NCBI GenBank assembly: GCA_910574205.1
Contig: CAJSYJ010000001.1
Span: forward strand, 496,001 to 560,000
DNA length: 64,000 bases
From: Bacteroidales bacterium
GTDB lineage: Bacteria > Bacteroidota > Bacteroidia > Bacteroidales > Rikenellaceae
Reading direction: 5' to 3'
Below are positions 61,693 to 64,000 of the stretch, one piece after another. Numbering within the stretch: position 1 is the stretch's first letter; the number at the start of each line of letters is the position of its first letter. The notes beneath the pieces were generated by a model. The model was not told where the DNA came from, did not search any database, and saw only the letters and a program-made list of their open reading frames with translations. The translations under genes were made by a program, and so were the position numbers.

Positions 61693-62790
61693 ATGGCTTT
61701 ACAATGCGGAATAGTCGGATTGCCCAATGTGGGCAAGTCGACGCTTTTCAACTGTTTGTCGAATGCCAAGGCGCAGGCGGCCAACTTCCCTTTCTGTACT
61801 ATCGAACCCAACGTAGGCGTGATAACCGTGCCGGACGAGCGTCTGGTCAAGCTGGCCGAAATAGATAATCCGAAACGCGTCATACCAACCACTATCGAGA
61901 TCGTCGACATAGCCGGTCTTGTCAAGGGAGCCTCCAAGGGCGAGGGTCTGGGCAACAAGTTTCTGGCCAACATCCGCAACACCAACGCGATAATCCACGT
62001 GCTGCGCTGCTTCGAGAACGACAACATAACCCATGTCGACGGCACGGTCGACCCCGTGCGCGACAAGGGCATCATCGATACCGAGTTGCAGCTCAAAGAT
62101 CTCGAAACGGTCGAGAGCCGCATCGGCAAGTGCCAGAAGCAGGCATCGGCCGGCGACAAGACGGCCAAGCGCCAGTACGATATTCTGGTGCGCTACCGCG
62201 AGGCGTTGGAGCAGGGTCTCAGCGCACGCACGGTCGATCTGACGGCCGAGGAACGCAAGGCCGTAGCCGATCTCAATCTTCTGACCGACAAGCCGGTGCT
62301 TTACGTCTGCAACGTCGACGAGAAGAGCGCCTCGACGGGCAACGCACACACCGAGGCCGTTCGCCGCGCAATCGAGGGCGAGAATGCCGAGATGCTGATC
62401 GTGGCCGCCGCGACCGAGGCCGACATCGCCGAGTTGGAGAGCTACGACGAGCGGCAGATGTTCCTTGCGGACATGGGACTCGACGAGTCTGGCGTGAGCC
62501 GCCTGATAAAGGCCGCCTACCGCCTGCTCGACTTGCAGACGTTCTTTACCACGGGTGCCGACGAGAGCCGCGCATGGACCTTCCGCCGCGGCATGAAGGC
62601 TCCGCAGACGGCCGGCATCATCCACACCGACTTCGAGCGCGGCTTCATTCGTGCAGAGGTAATCAAGTACGACGACTACGTGTCTCTGGGCTCCGAGCGC
62701 GCCTGCCGCGACGTGGGCAAGATCGGCATCGAGGGCAAGGAGTATACGGTCGAGGACGGCGACATCATGCACTTCCTGTTCAACGTATAA
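61693..62790 (+). CDS. ychF: redox-regulated ATPase YchF (Obg-like)
   Basis: A 365-residue P-loop ATPase of the Obg family. G1 is GLPNVGKSTLFN (residues 8-19) and G3 is IVDIAGLVKGASKGEGLGN (about 66-84). NVDE (about 203) replaces the usual NKxD, which explains ATP preference. A helical coiled coil lies at about 130-170, and the C-terminal TGS domain (AWTFRRGMKAPQTAGIIHTD, ending in MHFLFNV) is intact. It binds ribosomes and is linked to the oxidative stress response. It is the first of three consecutive rightward genes. Confidence 0.97.
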   Translation: MALQCGIVGLPNVGKSTLFNCLSNAKAQAANFPFCTIEPNVGVITVPDERLVKLAEIDNPKRVIPTTIEIVDIAGLVKGASKGEGLGNKFLANIRNTNAIIHVLRCFENDNITHVDGTVDPVRDKGIIDTELQLKDLETVESRIGKCQKQASAGDKTAKRQYDILVRYREALEQGLSARTVDLTAEERKAVADLNLLTDKPVLYVCNVDEKSASTGNAHTEAVRRAIEGENAEMLIVAAATEADIAELESYDERQMFLADMGLDESGVSRLIKAAYRLLDLQTFFTTGADESRAWTFRRGMKAPQTAGIIHTDFERGFIRAEVIKYDDYVSLGSERACRDVGKIGIEGKEYTVEDGDIMHFLFNV

Positions 62791-62811
62791 CACATACAAA
62801 CACATACAGCC

Positions 62812-63543
62812 ATGAAAACCTATTGGAAATATCTCTTCGCAGCCGCCGTGGTCATAGCCTCGGCAGCAATCCTCGCGCGCGCTTACACCTACCGCTACCG
62901 CACCGCGGGAACGATCTCGGTCACGGGACTGGGCGAGACGGAGTTCGCCTCCGATCTGATCGTGCTGCGCGGCAGCATCGACGTGGAGAACTACGACGCC
63001 GCCGAGGCCTACCGCTCGATCGAGCGCGACAAGCGTCGTGTCGAGGAGTTTCTCACTTCGCGCGGCATAGCGGCCGAGTCGATCTCGTTCGCCATGCTCA
63101 GCATCGAGAAGAACTACCAGTCGATCTACAACGACAAGGGCAGCTATCAGGGACAGCGCTTTTCGGGATATGCCATACGCCAGCACTTTACCGTCGAGTC
63201 GGCCGACATCGATACGGTCGAGAAAGTTGCAATGGAGATATCGTCGCTCATAGCCGACGGCATATCGATCGACGTTTACGACCCGTCGTACTACTACACC
63301 AAACTGGACGATCTGAAACTCGACCTTATAGGCAAGGCCGCCGCCGATGCGCGCTCGCGCGCCGAGGAGCTGGCCGAGAATGCCGGCGCCAAGATAGGCG
63401 ATCTGGCGCTCTCGCGCACGGGCGTATTCCAGATCACGGGCGCCAACAGCGACGAGGAGTTCTCGGCAGGCGGATCGTTCAACGTATCGTCTCGCAACAA
63501 GAAGGCACGCATCACGGTGCGCGCAGAGTACAAAATAAAGTAA
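62812..63543 (+). CDS. SIMPL domain (DUF541) protein
   Basis: A 243-residue protein with an N-terminal membrane anchor or signal ([20 protein letters not shown]) and a SIMPL/DUF541 domain: [40 protein letters not shown], and the C-terminal [13 protein letters not shown] strand. SIMPL proteins sit in the periplasm or on the surface and their role is poorly defined. It starts 21 bases after ychF and ends 10 bases before gltX. Confidence 0.9.
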   Translation: MKTYWKYLFAAAVVIASAAILARAYTYRYRTAGTISVTGLGETEFASDLIVLRGSIDVENYDAAEAYRSIERDKRRVEEFLTSRGIAAESISFAMLSIEKNYQSIYNDKGSYQGQRFSGYAIRQHFTVESADIDTVEKVAMEISSLIADGISIDVYDPSYYYTKLDDLKLDLIGKAAADARSRAEELAENAGAKIGDLALSRTGVFQITGANSDEEFSAGGSFNVSSRNKKARITVRAEYKIK

Positions 63544-63553
63544 ATCGCACAAC

Positions 63554-64000
63554 ATGGACAACAGAGAAATCCGCGTTCGCTTCGCGCCGAGTCCCACCGG
63601 ACCTCTTCATATCGGCGGCGTGCGCACGGCACTATACAACTACCTCTTCGCACGCCGTCACGGCGGCAAGATGATCCTGCGCATCGAGGATACCGACTCG
63701 CAGCGGTTCGTGCCGGGAGCCGAGGAGTATATCATCGAATCGCTCAAATGGTGCGGCATCGAGATCGACGAGGGTGTCGGCGCGGGAGGTCCCCACGCCC
63801 CCTACCGCCAGAGCGAACGCCGCGACATATATCTGAAATACGCCCGCCGGCTGGTCGACGCCGGCTGGGCATACTACGCCTTCGACACGCCCGACGAGCT
63901 GGACGCACTGCGCCGCGAGGCCGAGCAGGCAGGCCGCACCTTCGCCTATAACTACGAGGTGCGCGAGAAGCTGCCCACGTCGCTGTCGCTGCCCGCCGAC
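63554..64000 (+). CDS. gltX: glutamyl-tRNA synthetase, 5' part
   Basis: The ATG at 63554 opens a frame running off the window end, giving the first 149 residues. The class I aminoacyl-tRNA synthetase signature is present: [20 protein letters not shown] (HIGH motif as HIGG, residues 6-25), then [20 protein letters not shown] and [17 protein letters not shown]. It charges tRNA-Glu. The KMSKS motif and anticodon-binding region lie beyond the window. Confidence 0.95.
   Translation, partial: MDNREIRVRFAPSPTGPLHIGGVRTALYNYLFARRHGGKMILRIEDTDSQRFVPGAEEYIIESLKWCGIEIDEGVGAGGPHAPYRQSERRDIYLKYARRLVDAGWAYYAFDTPDELDALRREAEQAGRTFAYNYEVREKLPTSLSLPAD

Overview
The window looks like a Bacteroidales chromosome, most likely Alistipes or another member of the Rikenellaceae. 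Evidence: Bacteroidetes-type promoters (TTTG or TTG about 19-21 bases before TAnnTTTG) sit ahead of several genes; the families DUF5689, BACON, DUF4293, DUF4199 and TonB receptors with an N-terminal carboxypeptidase-regulatory domain are present; the backbone is GC-rich; and the suf genes run in the order B-C-D-S. No rRNA, tRNA, CRISPR array or insertion sequence was found.

Positions 1 to about 20,900 are visibly AT-rich and form the right-hand part of an integrated mobilizable element; its integrase and left end lie outside the window. It has a mobilization/replication module (helix-turn-helix protein, DUF3987 ATPase, zinc-finger/toprim primase-like protein, putative oriT, MobC-like protein, relaxase; 2222-6499) and a defence cargo. 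The cargo comprises a DRT-type reverse transcriptase (69-1640) with a candidate structured RNA just upstream, bracketed by a perfect 12-bp inverted repeat, and a tight seven-gene leftward operon (18284 to 7491): MORC-like GHKL ATPase, Z1 helicase-like ATPase, PD-(D/E)XK nuclease, AIPR protein, two cytosine-5 methyltransferases and an unknown protein. Beyond it lie a broken VbhA/Fic remnant and an AAA-DUF234 ATPase.

Positions about 20,900-22,700 are a scrapyard at the element/chromosome boundary: a Crp/Fnr remnant, an Ig-like/BspA remnant, and a GIY-YIG-DUF4357 gene interrupted by one in-frame TAA.

From 22,688 the GC-rich chromosome follows: a potassium channel; a radical SAM/SPASM protein with a tiny lipoprotein; a cold-shock protein; an AsmA/DUF748-like protein; a three-gene steroid/bile-acid reduction module (5-alpha-reductase, OYE-type flavin reductase, short-chain dehydrogenase; 31158 to 28316); a probable extracellular nucleic-acid scavenging locus (BACON/OB lipoprotein, DRGH nuclease, EEP nuclease, TonB receptor, DUF5689 lipoprotein; 40532 to 31707); envelope genes (DUF4293, GT2, DUF4199, MltG); the SRP RNA; a barrel/TPR pair; OsmC; a TolC-RND-MFP efflux operon; a DoxX/MauE-like protein; tmk; sufBCDS; ychF; a SIMPL protein; and the 5' part of gltX.

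The items most worth following up are the reverse transcriptase with its bracketed RNA, the MORC/Z1 operon with its unidentified last gene, the steroid/bile-acid triad, the nucleic-acid locus with a 9-base G tract in its lead lipoprotein, and the two-step hairpins that recur in the gene-free gaps of the mobilizable element.
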